A model generated the notes under the pieces. That model ran no database searches. It saw only the letters and a list, made by a program, of their open reading frames with translations, and was not told where the DNA came from. Positions 18,082 to 26,738 of a DNA stretch of 49,437 nt are shown here, one piece after another. Every line of letters starts with the position of its first letter. Position 1 is the stretch's first letter. Source of the DNA: Spirochaetia bacterium (GTDB taxonomy: Bacteria; Spirochaetota; Spirochaetia; Treponematales; Breznakiellaceae); the NCBI GenBank assembly GCA_025997795.1, contig BNVB01000010.1, positions 1 through 49,437 on the forward strand. Direction: 5' to 3'. Made by a program: the position numbers and the translations under genes.

Positions 18082-19601
18082 TCTTCTCCTTGCATTAATG
18101 TGCGGTATTTGGCGCTTAGCTCTTTTGCTTTCTTTGCCGCCAGCCCGCAGTAACTTTCGGGTTTGCTAAAAAAAACATTTGCAGCGTCGGCGGGATTTTT
18201 TGCACCGGCTCCCGTGCTGCCTGCGGCGGGAACCAGTCCCAGTTTGGTAAGCTGTTCCCCAATCCGTTCCAGCACCGCCGGTTCTTCCGCCAGCGCCGCC
18301 GCAAAGGAAAGGCTCCGTTTTTCCGCATTCAGCGTAATCCGCCGGATCACTTCGTGGGCATCGGACACTCCCGATTCGGCCAGCAGTATATACGCCGGTT
18401 CGGCAAGAACCCCGCCGGGAATACCGCCGCCGCCGCTCCGCAGATTAGCCAGGCATTTTTCCCGGTCTGCGCCAAGGCCTTCGATAACGCCGGACATACG
18501 GCTTACGGCCAGGCAAAACCCCGTTACATAGTCGGCAATAAAACGCTGGCTTGCCGAGTTGGAAAGATCCCGCTGGTGTTCGCTAATCTGATCCATAAAA
18601 AAGGTCATTACCCGGGGCATGAAGGCCTTCCAAAGGCTTTTAACGTGTTCCGAATTCCAGGGGTTCCGCTTCTGGGGCATGGTGGAAGACCCCACCTGAT
18701 CCTGGCCAAAGCCCTCGCGGAGTTCGCCGATTTCGGTACGCTGGAGGTTGCGGAGATCGTCCGCCAGATTGGCGATAATGCCAAAGGCGGTATTGTATTC
18801 CAGCAAAAGCCGGAGCAGATACTCGGGTTCCACCAGTTGGGTGGAATGTTCCGATGGCTCAAGGCCAAGTTCGGTCAGATAAAGCCGTTCCAGTTCTTCC
18901 GGGTCGGGGACTATCATGCTGGCGGCATTGTAGGCCCCCACCGCTCCGGCAAGTTTTCCCTTAAGCTGTGCCGAAAGGCGTTCAATTTCCAGAATTGATT
19001 TACCCAGCCTGGACACATACTCCGCCAGGGCAAAACCTACGGTAACAGGCACCGCATGCTGGCCGTGGGTCCGGCCCACCTGGGGGGTTTCCGCCTCCTG
19101 TTCGGCAAAATCGCACAGCAGTCTTTCCAGTCTGCGGAGCGCCGGAAGCACTACCTTACGGCAAACGCCTTTCATGCGGTATGCCAGGGAAGTGTCCAGG
19201 ATGTCTACACTGGTAGCCCCCAGATGTACCAGCGGCGCTGTTTCGGCGGGTACTTTTTGCTTAAGTACATTTACCAGCGCCCGGATATTGTGGCGGGTTT
19301 TTTCTTCCTCGGCGTAGATGTCTTCGGGGGTCACCGCCGCCGCGGCCTTTTCCAGCGCTGCCCGCAATTCGGCGGAAATTTCGCACCCCTGGCGGACGGT
19401 TCCGGCGGCGGCCCCGGCACGAACCGTCAAGTGGGCAATAACCAGAGCAATTTCCGCCTTAACACAGGCGCTTATGGAAGCTTCCTCGGAAAGCCATGCA
19501 GAAGCGCCGTCAAAAACAGTCTTTTCTGAAACGGAATAACGGTGATCGATAGGGGAGATGTTGCGGAAAATATCGCGGGTTTCCATACCAGAGTTTGACA
19601 T
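18078..19601 (-). CDS. purB: Adenylosuccinate lyase
   Basis: The 507-residue fumarase-superfamily enzyme splits adenylosuccinate to AMP and fumarate, and SAICAR to AICAR. Visible motifs: RTHGQHAVPVTVG (substrate His region, about 175-187) and the signature SSTMPQKRNPWNSE (about 305-318). It is longer than the bacterial norm (430-475) through extra Ala/Glu-rich helices. The frame could extend upstream to 19661, but those 20 codons lie in the palindromic repeat, so ATG at 19601 (MSNSGMETRD) or 19586 (METRDI) is preferred; neither has a strong ribosome site. Its stop overlaps guaB (ATGA), giving a purB-guaB operon. Confidence 0.93.
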   Translation of the reverse strand: MSNSGMETRDIFRNISPIDHRYSVSEKTVFDGASAWLSEEASISACVKAEIALVIAHLTVRAGAAAGTVRQGCEISAELRAALEKAAAAVTPEDIYAEEEKTRHNIRALVNVLKQKVPAETAPLVHLGATSVDILDTSLAYRMKGVCRKVVLPALRRLERLLCDFAEQEAETPQVGRTHGQHAVPVTVGFALAEYVSRLGKSILEIERLSAQLKGKLAGAVGAYNAASMIVPDPEELERLYLTELGLEPSEHSTQLVEPEYLLRLLLEYNTAFGIIANLADDLRNLQRTEIGELREGFGQDQVGSSTMPQKRNPWNSEHVKSLWKAFMPRVMTFFMDQISEHQRDLSNSASQRFIADYVTGFCLAVSRMSGVIEGLGADREKCLANLRSGGGGIPGGVLAEPAYILLAESGVSDAHEVIRRITLNAEKRSLSFAAALAEEPAVLERIGEQLTKLGLVPAAGSTGAGAKNPADAANVFFSKPESYCGLAAKKAKELSAKYRTLMQGEE

Positions 19602-19620
19602 AAAAAAATACTTTTGTCTA

Positions 19621-19661
19621 TTGAGCTGGTTCCAAAATCTGACATTTTGGAACTGCCTCAA
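19621..19661. repeat. Dispersed palindromic repeat, copy 2
   Basis: TTGAG/CTCAA outer arms and GTTCCAAAAT/ATTTTGGAAC inner arms around a 5-nt loop. It shares GAGCTGGTTCCAAAATC with the element at 11509-11545. It lies in the divergent purB-dapL gap. Confidence 0.7.
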
Positions 19662-19741
19662 TTACGGTAGATTTTTTTGAGACCCTTGTGTATCATGACA
19701 TAAGCTCTTTATTCGATACTCCACTATTACACGGAGGCACA

Positions 19742-21001
19742 ATGATACACCGCAATCCAAACCTAGCCCGTCTAAAGGCGGGTTACCTCTTTCCCGAGAT
19801 TGCCCGGCGCAGGCGGGAATTTGCCGCCGCCCATCCGGAAGACCCGGCACGGCCCGAAACCCGGATTATCAGCCTGGGGGTGGGAAATACCACCGAACCG
19901 GTACTGCCCCATATCGGTGCGGGGCTTACCGAAGGGGCGCGGAAACTCGGTACAGTGGAAGGTTATTCGGGGTATCAGGACGAAGGTCTCGCCAAACTGC
20001 GGGAACAGATTGCAGCGGTGTTTTATGGCGCTCACTGTGCCGCTTCCGGCGCCGCTTCTAGCGGCGCCTTCTCTATAGAAGAAATTTTTATTTCCGACGG
20101 CGCCAAGTGTGACATAGGCCGTCTGCAGTTATTATTTGGTGCAGGAACAAAAGCAGCAGTGCAGGACCCTTCGTATCCGGTGTATGTGGACGGATCGGTG
20201 CTGGCGGGGGCGGCAGGGGATTGGACCGGCGCGGGTTATGAGGGGATCTGCTACCTTCCCTGTACTGCGGAAAACGGCTATTTTCCGGATTTGGAAAAAC
20301 TGCCGGAAAATGCGCTCTTTTATTTTTGTTCCCCCAACAATCCTACCGGGGCGGCTGCCTCGAGGGAACAGCTTATACAACTGGTAACTGCCGCCCGGAA
20401 AAAGGGCTGTATCGTTATCTTTGACGCGGCTTATGCCGAATACATCCGGGATCCGTCGCTGCCAAAAACAATCTTTGAAATTCCCGGTTCCCGTGAATGT
20501 GCCATCGAAGTAAATTCGTTTTCCAAACCCGCCGGTTTTACCGGAGTTCGCCTGGGCTGGACAGTAGTTCCCAAAGAACTAAAATATGCCGGGGGAGAAA
20601 GTCTTAATGCCGATTGGACCCGCATAACGGGAACTATTTTTAACGGAGCGTCCAACATCGCCCAATCGGGAGGACTGGCGGCTTTAAGCGAGACGGGCCT
20701 GGCGGAAATCCATCAACTCTGTGATTTTTACCTGGGTAACGCCGCCCTCATTCGCACCGCCCTGCAAAAGCTGGGAATTACCTGCGTGGGCGGTGATAAT
20801 TCACCCTATATCTGGGCCTGTTTTCCCGGCAGAGACAGTTGGGAAGTGTTTGCAGAAATTCTTGAAAAGTGCCGGGTAGTTACCACACCGGGGGCAGGCT
20901 TTGGACCGGCGGGCCAGTCCTTTATCCGCTTTTCCGCTTTTGGCCACCGCCCTGACGTGGAAGAAGCCTGCCGCAGACTTGAAAAACTCCGCATATCCTG
21001 A
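19742..21001 (+). CDS. dapL: LL-diaminopimelate aminotransferase
   Basis: The 419-residue pyridoxal-phosphate enzyme (class I/II aminotransferase fold) converts tetrahydrodipicolinate to LL-diaminopimelate in one step, feeding lysine and peptidoglycan synthesis. Motifs: SLGVGNTTEP near 43-52, EGYSGYQDEGLAKLRE, SDGAKCDIGR, SPNNPTGA (about 201), DAAYAEYI, and the PLP-lysine in NSFSKPAGFTGVRLGW (about 265). ATG at 19742 follows GGAGG and fits the family start; upstream in-frame codons look non-coding. A GC-rich palindrome (20048-20068) codes a short ASGAASSGA insertion. It is followed after 28 nt by a secreted protease and then nadE and cutC on the same strand. Confidence 0.93.
   Translation: MIHRNPNLARLKAGYLFPEIARRRREFAAAHPEDPARPETRIISLGVGNTTEPVLPHIGAGLTEGARKLGTVEGYSGYQDEGLAKLREQIAAVFYGAHCAASGAASSGAFSIEEIFISDGAKCDIGRLQLLFGAGTKAAVQDPSYPVYVDGSVLAGAAGDWTGAGYEGICYLPCTAENGYFPDLEKLPENALFYFCSPNNPTGAAASREQLIQLVTAARKKGCIVIFDAAYAEYIRDPSLPKTIFEIPGSRECAIEVNSFSKPAGFTGVRLGWTVVPKELKYAGGESLNADWTRITGTIFNGASNIAQSGGLAALSETGLAEIHQLCDFYLGNAALIRTALQKLGITCVGGDNSPYIWACFPGRDSWEVFAEILEKCRVVTTPGAGFGPAGQSFIRFSAFGHRPDVEEACRRLEKLRIS
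20048..20068 (+). repeat. Perfect palindrome inside dapL
   Basis: Arms GGCGCCGC (20048-20055) and GCGGCGCC (20061-20068) around a 5-nt loop. It codes part of an Ala/Ser/Gly stretch in a surface-loop position, in frame. Confidence 0.6.
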
Positions 21002-21029
21002 GATAATCAGTTATCAAAAGGAAATAAGC

Positions 21030-22739
21030 ATGCGTCGTATTTTTTGCACGGTTCTGCTGTTCATGGTCTTTCACGGATTTGCCCAAACCTTGCTTGATAC
21101 TGATATTGTCCGGGACTATGTTGGGCTAATCAGCGTAGCGGATCATTCCGATCTTATCACCTTTGTAAACAAGATTAAGACAGAAAATATGCTGGAATCG
21201 GGCGAAGAAGAAACCGGTAAACCCGAACCGCCAAAACGGGAGCCGCCTTATGAACGGCTTGCCGGATCGGGGTTTCTCTTTACCGCAAAAGACGGTTCTA
21301 CTTATATTATCACCAACAGGCATGTTATTTCCGAAGCCTGCCATTATGCAATTACCTTTGAAAAAAACCGCAACGAAAAAACCGTCTATACGGATTTGGT
21401 TCTTTTGGCCGCCGATGAAGAAAAGGATCTGGCCATTTTGGCTTTTGCCCCAGGGAGCCGCCCCTCCCGTGGAGGACTTCCCCTGTTAAGCCGTCAAGTC
21501 CGGGAAGGGGAAGAAGTGTTTACCGCCGGGTTTCCTGCCCTGGGCCGGGAGGCGGTTTGGCAGTTTGGCCGGGGTCAGGTTTCCAACGCCCAGGTAATGC
21601 TGCCCAGCAACTGGGACGAAGATGAATTTGACGGCCCCTTTATTCAGCATACCGGCCAGGCCGATCCGGGCAATTCCGGCGGGCCGCTTCTTGTTTCCGA
21701 TTCGTCAGCCCCGGCGGGTTTTGCCGTAGCGGGGGTTAATGCCAGAAGCGCCCTGCGCCGCCAGGCGGCAAACTATGCGGTCCCCGCCGATGCCATACGG
21801 GAATTTATCGAAGATGTTTTTAATCCCCGCTACAATGCAGAAACTCAACGGATAAAACTTGATAAACGGCTGGAAGAATTTACCAAGGGAATAAAAGAAC
21901 GGAACCTCAATATTTTTAACTGGATCAGCTATCGTTGTTTTGTTGAAAATGCCGAATATGCTTTTTATATCGACGCGGAAAAATACCGCTGGCTTATCGA
22001 CGATCCCTGGCGGATTATGCAGTATGGAACACACTCATTGTTTGCCAAATCTCTGCCTTCATCACAACGAAAACTAAAAACCACCAGCATCAAAACCGTA
22101 GAAGCCGTGGACGGCGAAGAACCCGCGTATAAAGTGATCTTTGAAGTGGGAAGAAAAGAAATAAATTCACTTTGGATTATTGAACATGGAATCTGGCGCA
22201 TTGCCTCTTTTGGAAAACTTGATGGAGACAAGGCCCAGATTGCCCGTGCGGAAAAACTTTTTCACTATCAGCGGAATATACGGGATGGCGAAAAGGGAAA
22301 CTACAGTCTGTTTGTCGAAGGCGCTTATACCCTTATCCCCAACGAAGATAATGCCATATATGCTGCTTTGGGCCCCCTCTTTATGGAAACCGAGATAGGC
22401 CTGCGGTTTTACTATGCCGATCAAGATTACTGGCAGACAGAATTGTTTGTAACCTATTATACCCCCCATCTCCGTTTTGGTGTTCTTGCTTTGGGTTTGG
22501 ACTTTAGACCCGGCGTAGGATTCAAAAAACTGCCAAGAGTAAATAACAGCGATACGGGAATGCGGCTTGGGCTTTCTCCCCAGCTTGGCGTACAGATCAC
22601 CAGTTCAATCATTCCCGGTCTTTACCTTGGGGCAGCATATCAGTATAATTGGTATTTCCACGATTCTGCCGACAAGAGTACTACCAGGCACCTTTTCCTT
22701 CTTTTGGGCGGTTACCGATTTAAAGAACGGCGGGAATAA
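21030..22739 (+). CDS. Secreted trypsin-like serine protease with a barrel-like C-terminal domain
   Basis: The 569-residue protein begins with a signal peptide (MRRIFCTVLLFMVFHGFAQ). A trypsin/DegP-like domain follows (about 75-270) with a visible triad: His98 in TNRHVIS, Asp133 in EKDLAIL and Ser216 in DPGNSGGPL. No PDZ domain is seen. The middle (about 300-430) is mixed alpha/beta. The last 125 residues alternate aromatic and hydrophobic residues in short strands (FVEGAYTLIP, IGLRFYYADQ, ELFVTYYTPHLRFGV, YLGAAYQYNWYF, LFLLLGGYRF) like part of an outer-membrane beta-barrel, but the end RFKERRE is not a classic barrel terminus. Probably periplasmic or outer-membrane-anchored quality control; target unknown. 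ATG at 21030 follows AAAGGAAA; nadE starts 6 nt after the stop. Confidence 0.8.
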   Translation: MRRIFCTVLLFMVFHGFAQTLLDTDIVRDYVGLISVADHSDLITFVNKIKTENMLESGEEETGKPEPPKREPPYERLAGSGFLFTAKDGSTYIITNRHVISEACHYAITFEKNRNEKTVYTDLVLLAADEEKDLAILAFAPGSRPSRGGLPLLSRQVREGEEVFTAGFPALGREAVWQFGRGQVSNAQVMLPSNWDEDEFDGPFIQHTGQADPGNSGGPLLVSDSSAPAGFAVAGVNARSALRRQAANYAVPADAIREFIEDVFNPRYNAETQRIKLDKRLEEFTKGIKERNLNIFNWISYRCFVENAEYAFYIDAEKYRWLIDDPWRIMQYGTHSLFAKSLPSSQRKLKTTSIKTVEAVDGEEPAYKVIFEVGRKEINSLWIIEHGIWRIASFGKLDGDKAQIARAEKLFHYQRNIRDGEKGNYSLFVEGAYTLIPNEDNAIYAALGPLFMETEIGLRFYYADQDYWQTELFVTYYTPHLRFGVLALGLDFRPGVGFKKLPRVNNSDTGMRLGLSPQLGVQITSSIIPGLYLGAAYQYNWYFHDSADKSTTRHLFLLLGGYRFKERRE

Positions 22740-22745
22740 CTTTTC

Positions 22746-24509
22746 ATGATTACCGCAATTGCACAAATCAATTCTGTTATTGGGGACTTTGCAGGAAACC
22801 GGGCAAAAATTGCCGGCTTTGCAAAGCGGGCAAAAGAAAACGGGGCGGACCTGGTGTTGTTTCCGGAGCTGGCTCTGTGCGGGTATCCTCCCATGGATTT
22901 GCTGGATCAGGATTGTTTTGCAGAACTGAACATTCAATCCCTGCGGCTGCTCCAGCGGGAAATTCCTGCGGGTCTTGCCTGTGGTTTTGGTTATGTAAAC
23001 CGTAATGCCAGCCAAAGCGGCAAGGCGCTGGTAAACGCCTATGGAATTATTCTGGATGGTGTCCTGGTTTTTGAACAGATAAAAACACTTCTGCCTACCT
23101 ACGATGTATTTGACGAAGCCCGCAATTTTGAAAGCGCTTCTGTTTGGCCTGTTTTTGAATGGAAGGGCGAGCGGATTGGCGTGGCAATTTGCGAAGATGT
23201 GTGGCGCGAAACAGAAACCCCCGGTACCAGGTACGAAAAAGATCCTGTTCGGTATTTGTTTGACAGCGGGATCACCATGCTTTGCGTGCCCTCTGCTTCC
23301 CCGTATTATGCGGGCAAGTTCCGCATACGCCAGGAATTGGCGGGCCGTTTGAGCCGCCGCGGGGGTATTCCGCTGGTGTACATTAATGCGGTGGGGGCCA
23401 ACGACTCGATCATTTTTGACGGCCGCTCTTTTGTGGTTTTACCCGGCGGTAACGGCGTAGTACAGCGCAAAGCCGATTCGGCGGCGGAAAATGCGGCAAA
23501 AGCATTTGAAGAAGATCTTGTGTACTGGGGTTTGGGGGCAAAGCCCCCAGGAGAAGGGGGTGGGCCGTTACAACGTACGGCCCAGGGGGAAGGCTTTCCC
23601 CCTCTTAATTCTGATCTTGCTGCCTATGGTTCTGGCTTGACCGGTGTGGAACTGGATACGCTGGAAGATGCTTTGATTCATGGTATTCGGGACTATATGG
23701 CAAAGTGCGGTTTTAAGCGGGCCCACCTGGGTTTGTCCGGGGGGATTGATTCGGCGCTGGTTGCGTACCTGGCGGAGAGGGCGGCAGGGAGGGAAAATAT
23801 CGTTTGCTTTAGTATGCCTTCGCGGTTTTCGTCCCAGGGTTCCAGGGATGATGCGGCGGAGTTGGCGGCGAATCTGGGCTGCCGCTGCGAGGTCCTGCCA
23901 ATTGAGGGTGTGTTTGGCGTTTTTCTTTCAACGCTGGAGGATGTGTTTGAGGGGCGGCCGTTTGACCTTGCCGAAGAAAATCTTCAGGCGCGGATTCGCG
24001 GCACCCTCTTGATGGCATACTCCAACAAGTTTAATTCAATGCTGCTAACAACGGGAAACAAGAGCGAGCTTGCCATGGGGTACTGCACGCTCTACGGCGA
24101 TACAAATGGGGCGCTGGGGCCGATTGGGGACCTGTTCAAGACCGAGGTGTTCGCCCTGTGTAAACGGATCAATGACCGGGAAAAAGCGGCGGGGCGGAAG
24201 GCTATTATTCCGCAGGCAATTATTGACAAACCGCCTTCGGCGGAACTGCGGCCGGATCAAAAGGACGAGGATAGTCTGCCGCCCTACGAAGTGCTGGACG
24301 AAATTCTTAAATTGTACTTGTTTAACAATCTTTCTGCCGCCGAAATTGCCGCACGGGGAAAAGACCGTGCCCTGGCAGAACGGATTGTCCGGACCGTGGC
24401 CCGGGCAGAATTCAAGCGGCGGCAGGCTCCGCCGGTGCTTAAGGTTTCGCCCCGGGCTTTTGGCATGGGGCGGCGTATGCCTATTGCCCGGTATATCCAC
24501 GAAGGGTAA
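22746..24509 (+). CDS. nadE: Glutamine-dependent NAD+ synthetase
   Basis: The 587-residue enzyme amidates nicotinic acid adenine dinucleotide to NAD+, taking ammonia from glutamine. The N-terminal nitrilase domain has Glu in LVLFPELALCGYP (about 42), Lys in EQIKTLLPTYDVFDEAR, and Cys in VAICEDVWRE (about 150). The C-terminal synthetase has the P-loop LGLSGGIDSALVAYLA (about 327-342), LLTTGNKSELAMGYCTLYGD and a closing KVSPRAFGMGRRMPIA. A Gly/Pro-rich linker of about 25 residues (about 263-286) is coded by three back-to-back hairpins and looks like an in-frame insertion between the domains. It lies between the protease gene and cutC with gaps of 6 and 9 nt. Confidence 0.95.
   Translation: MITAIAQINSVIGDFAGNRAKIAGFAKRAKENGADLVLFPELALCGYPPMDLLDQDCFAELNIQSLRLLQREIPAGLACGFGYVNRNASQSGKALVNAYGIILDGVLVFEQIKTLLPTYDVFDEARNFESASVWPVFEWKGERIGVAICEDVWRETETPGTRYEKDPVRYLFDSGITMLCVPSASPYYAGKFRIRQELAGRLSRRGGIPLVYINAVGANDSIIFDGRSFVVLPGGNGVVQRKADSAAENAAKAFEEDLVYWGLGAKPPGEGGGPLQRTAQGEGFPPLNSDLAAYGSGLTGVELDTLEDALIHGIRDYMAKCGFKRAHLGLSGGIDSALVAYLAERAAGRENIVCFSMPSRFSSQGSRDDAAELAANLGCRCEVLPIEGVFGVFLSTLEDVFEGRPFDLAEENLQARIRGTLLMAYSNKFNSMLLTTGNKSELAMGYCTLYGDTNGALGPIGDLFKTEVFALCKRINDREKAAGRKAIIPQAIIDKPPSAELRPDQKDEDSLPPYEVLDEILKLYLFNNLSAAEIAARGKDRALAERIVRTVARAEFKRRQAPPVLKVSPRAFGMGRRMPIARYIHEG
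23534..23602 (+). repeat. Triple-hairpin palindromic element inserted in frame in nadE
   Basis: Three perfect stems in a row: GGGGGC-aaa-GCCCCC (23534-23548), GGGCCGT/ACGGCCC (23562-23583) and GGGGGAA-ggct-TTCCCCC (23585-23602). The element is read through as a Gly/Pro/Gln-rich linker between the two NadE domains, much as Rickettsia palindromic elements sit inside genes. Confidence 0.7.
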
Positions 24510-24518
24510 ACTAACAAA

Positions 24519-25154
24519 ATGAAAGACGGCATAACACTGGAACTGTGTATAGAAAATGCCACCCGCATTGAAGAACTTGCTGCCAAAGGTGCAGACCGGT
24601 TTGAACTATGCGACAACCTTGCCGTGGGGGGAACCACGGTAAGTTACGGTGTGGCAGAAAATGCCATTACCCGCAGTCATGCCATTGGTGTTAAAGTAAT
24701 GTGTATGATCCGTCCCCGGGGCGGAAACTTTGTGTACGATGCAAACGAAACTGCGGCGATGCTGCGGGACATTGAAGTGATGCACAAGCTTGGTACAGAC
24801 GGGCTGGTTTTTGGATGTCTTACCCAGAATAACAGGCTCGACAAGGACCTGACGGAAAAATGTATTACCGCCGCCCGGGGTCTGGAAACAACGTTTCACA
24901 TGGCCTTTGATCATATCCGGCCGGAGGAACAACTGGATTCGCTCCGCTGGCTGGCGGACCGTGTTACCCGGATTCTTACCCATGGTTCGGCGGATCTGTC
25001 TGTTCCGGTAAAGCTGAATTTTCCCCAGCTTCGAAAATTCATTACTGCCGGAAAAATAGAAATACTTGTGGGAGGCGGTGTTACCAAAGACAACTACCGG
25101 GATATCTGCGCCGCCCTGAATGTTAAACAGATCCACGGAACGCGCCTTCTCTAA
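24519..25154 (+). CDS. cutC: CutC family protein
   Basis: The 211-residue (beta/alpha)8-barrel protein belongs to the CutC family, historically tied to copper tolerance but with unsettled biochemical role. Motifs: LELCIENATRIEELAAKGADRFELCDNLA at the start (residues 6-34), VMCMIRPRGGNFVY near 60-75, MHKLGTDGLVFGCL, FHMAFDHI and ILTHGSA, and a final GVTKDNYRDI with KQIHGTRLL. It is a little shorter than E. coli CutC (248). ATG at 24519 lies 9 nt after nadE; the two are probably cotranscribed. It converges on the gene at 25178. Confidence 0.9.
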   Translation: MKDGITLELCIENATRIEELAAKGADRFELCDNLAVGGTTVSYGVAENAITRSHAIGVKVMCMIRPRGGNFVYDANETAAMLRDIEVMHKLGTDGLVFGCLTQNNRLDKDLTEKCITAARGLETTFHMAFDHIRPEEQLDSLRWLADRVTRILTHGSADLSVPVKLNFPQLRKFITAGKIEILVGGGVTKDNYRDICAALNVKQIHGTRLL

Positions 25155-25177
25155 CGGCTCAAAATATCCTTTAAGAC

Positions 25178-25726
25178 CTATGCCTGTTCGCTCCGGGGCG
25201 GCCCCAGAATCTCCGACCACACCAGGGCTTGTTGTAACGGCGTTAAATTTCGCTGTGTTCCGGGGGGCGCTGTAATACCGGCCCGCATATTATTTTGCGG
25301 GTCGGTATTACCGGGGAAAGCGGCTGCAGGGGCATTGGTTTCCAACTTTTGTGGAAACGCTGTTTCCGGCACGGCGGTTTTAGCCGCAGACGCCTTAACT
25401 GCCTGTTTGGGCGATTGTTTTGCTGCGGGTTTTTTTGCCGCAGGTTTTTTTGTGTTGGGCCAAACGGGAACTTCCTGCCGTTCCCAATGGGGCCGTTCCG
25501 CCGCCGCCGCTGGCTGGGGTTTCGGCGGGATGTACACTTCCTTTTCTTCCGTTAACGCTTTTTCGTAGGCGGGGTTTCGCTGGGATTCCTGAATTTTTCT
25601 TACCAGTTCCTCCGACGACTTTTGCTGCTGCGGATTTTTGGATTTACTTTTGGCGGCGCCAACAATACGGATAATGACAAGCGCAATGGGGATGAGGTAT
25701 ACAATTTTGCTAAAAAGATCATCCAT
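25178..25726 (-). CDS. Membrane-anchored hypothetical protein downstream of floA
   Basis: The 182-residue protein has one N-terminal membrane helix (about 7-25, IVYLIPIALVIIRIVGAA). A charged stretch follows, then a low-complexity Lys/Ala/Pro region (about 85-125, KKPAAKKPAAK) and a short conserved-looking end, LTPLQQALVWSEILGPP. It starts 22 nt after floA on the same strand, so it is likely the third gene of the nfeD-floA operon and may be a partner of the flotillin. No enzyme motif is visible; function unknown. Confidence 0.75.
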   Translation of the reverse strand: MDDLFSKIVYLIPIALVIIRIVGAAKSKSKNPQQQKSSEELVRKIQESQRNPAYEKALTEEKEVYIPPKPQPAAAAERPHWERQEVPVWPNTKKPAAKKPAAKQSPKQAVKASAAKTAVPETAFPQKLETNAPAAAFPGNTDPQNNMRAGITAPPGTQRNLTPLQQALVWSEILGPPRSEQA

Positions 25727-25748
25727 AAAGACCGCCTGTTTGTAACGA

Positions 25749-26738
25749 TTACTTTGTACCGATAGAGGACCGCATATCCGTATCGGCCTGAATGTTTTTA
25801 AGCCGGTAGTAATCCATTACACCCAGGTGGCCATTTTTAAAGGCATCGGCAATAGCCAGGGGGATTTGGGCTTCGGCAAGAACAACCTTGGCCCGGTTTT
25901 CCTGAACCAGCGCAACCATTTCCTGTTCCTGGGCCTGGGCGGCGGCGCGGCGTTTTTCCGCTTCTGCCTGGAAACGGCGCATATCCGCTTCTGCCTGATC
26001 GGCCTGAAGTTTGGCGCCAATGTTGGTACCCACGTCGATGTCTGCAATATCTATAGAAAGAATCTCAAAAGCGGTTCCCGCATCAAGACCCTTGGCAAGC
26101 ACGGTCCGGGAAATGGTGTCGGGATTTTCCAATACCGCTTTGTACGATTCGGCGGAACCGATGGTGGTAACAATACCTTCGCCAACACGGGCAATAATTG
26201 TTTCTTCCCGGGCGCCGCCGACAAGCCGTTCAATGTTGGCCCGCACCGTAACCCTGGCTTTTACTTGAAGCTGAATTCCGTCTTTGGCCACCGCATCAAT
26301 GGTGTACTTTCCCTTGGAGGCATCGGGACAATCAATAACCTTGGGATTAACGCTGGTCCGCACCGCTTCAAGTACATCACGGCCCGCCAGGTCAATGGCT
26401 GCGGCCCGCTGGAACGGCAGGGGAATATTCGCCTTGTTGGCCGCCACAAGGGCAAGGCTTACCTTGGGTACATTGCCCTTGGCAAGAAAGTGAGTTTCCA
26501 GAAGGTCGGAAGAAACATCAATGCCCGCCTTGGTTAACATGATCCGGGCATCAACAATAACGCCGGGATCAACTTTACGCAGCCACATACCCACCAGGCG
26601 GCCAAGGCCTACATGAGCACCGGAAAGCAGCGCCCTGAACCAGAGGCTGAAAAACCGGAAAAAGAGCATTAAAAAGCCCAGGGCGATAAACGCTACGATA
26701 ACAATACCAATAAGTATTCCGATTGTTAAATTTCCCAT
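25749..26738 (-). CDS. floA: Flotillin-like protein FloA
   Basis: The 329-residue membrane protein is an SPFH/flotillin-like scaffold for membrane microdomains. An N-terminal hydrophobic hairpin (about 5-40) anchors it, followed by FloA-typical GRLVGMWLRKVDPGVIVDARIMLTKAGID (about 46-74), PLPFQRAAAIDLAGRDVLEAV, and an Ala/Glu-rich coiled coil (about 235-290, QAEADMRRFQAEAEKRRAAAQAQEQE) that drives oligomerisation. Its ATG overlaps the nfeD stop (TAATG) and has AAGGAG inside nfeD, so the two are translationally coupled. NfeD proteases and flotillins are regularly paired. Confidence 0.95.
   Translation of the reverse strand: MGNLTIGILIGIVIVAFIALGFLMLFFRFFSLWFRALLSGAHVGLGRLVGMWLRKVDPGVIVDARIMLTKAGIDVSSDLLETHFLAKGNVPKVSLALVAANKANIPLPFQRAAAIDLAGRDVLEAVRTSVNPKVIDCPDASKGKYTIDAVAKDGIQLQVKARVTVRANIERLVGGAREETIIARVGEGIVTTIGSAESYKAVLENPDTISRTVLAKGLDAGTAFEILSIDIADIDVGTNIGAKLQADQAEADMRRFQAEAEKRRAAAQAQEQEMVALVQENRAKVVLAEAQIPLAIADAFKNGHLGVMDYYRLKNIQADTDMRSSIGTK

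Noticed and set aside
17482..18153. Plus-strand frames opposite guaB, purB, guaA and purA
   Set aside because: All mirror codon bias of the true minus-strand genes; none has a family match or good start.
19602..19661. N-terminal extension of purB to 19661
   Set aside because: The added codons come from the palindromic repeat and have no ribosome site; adenylosuccinate lyases begin near the downstream ATGs.
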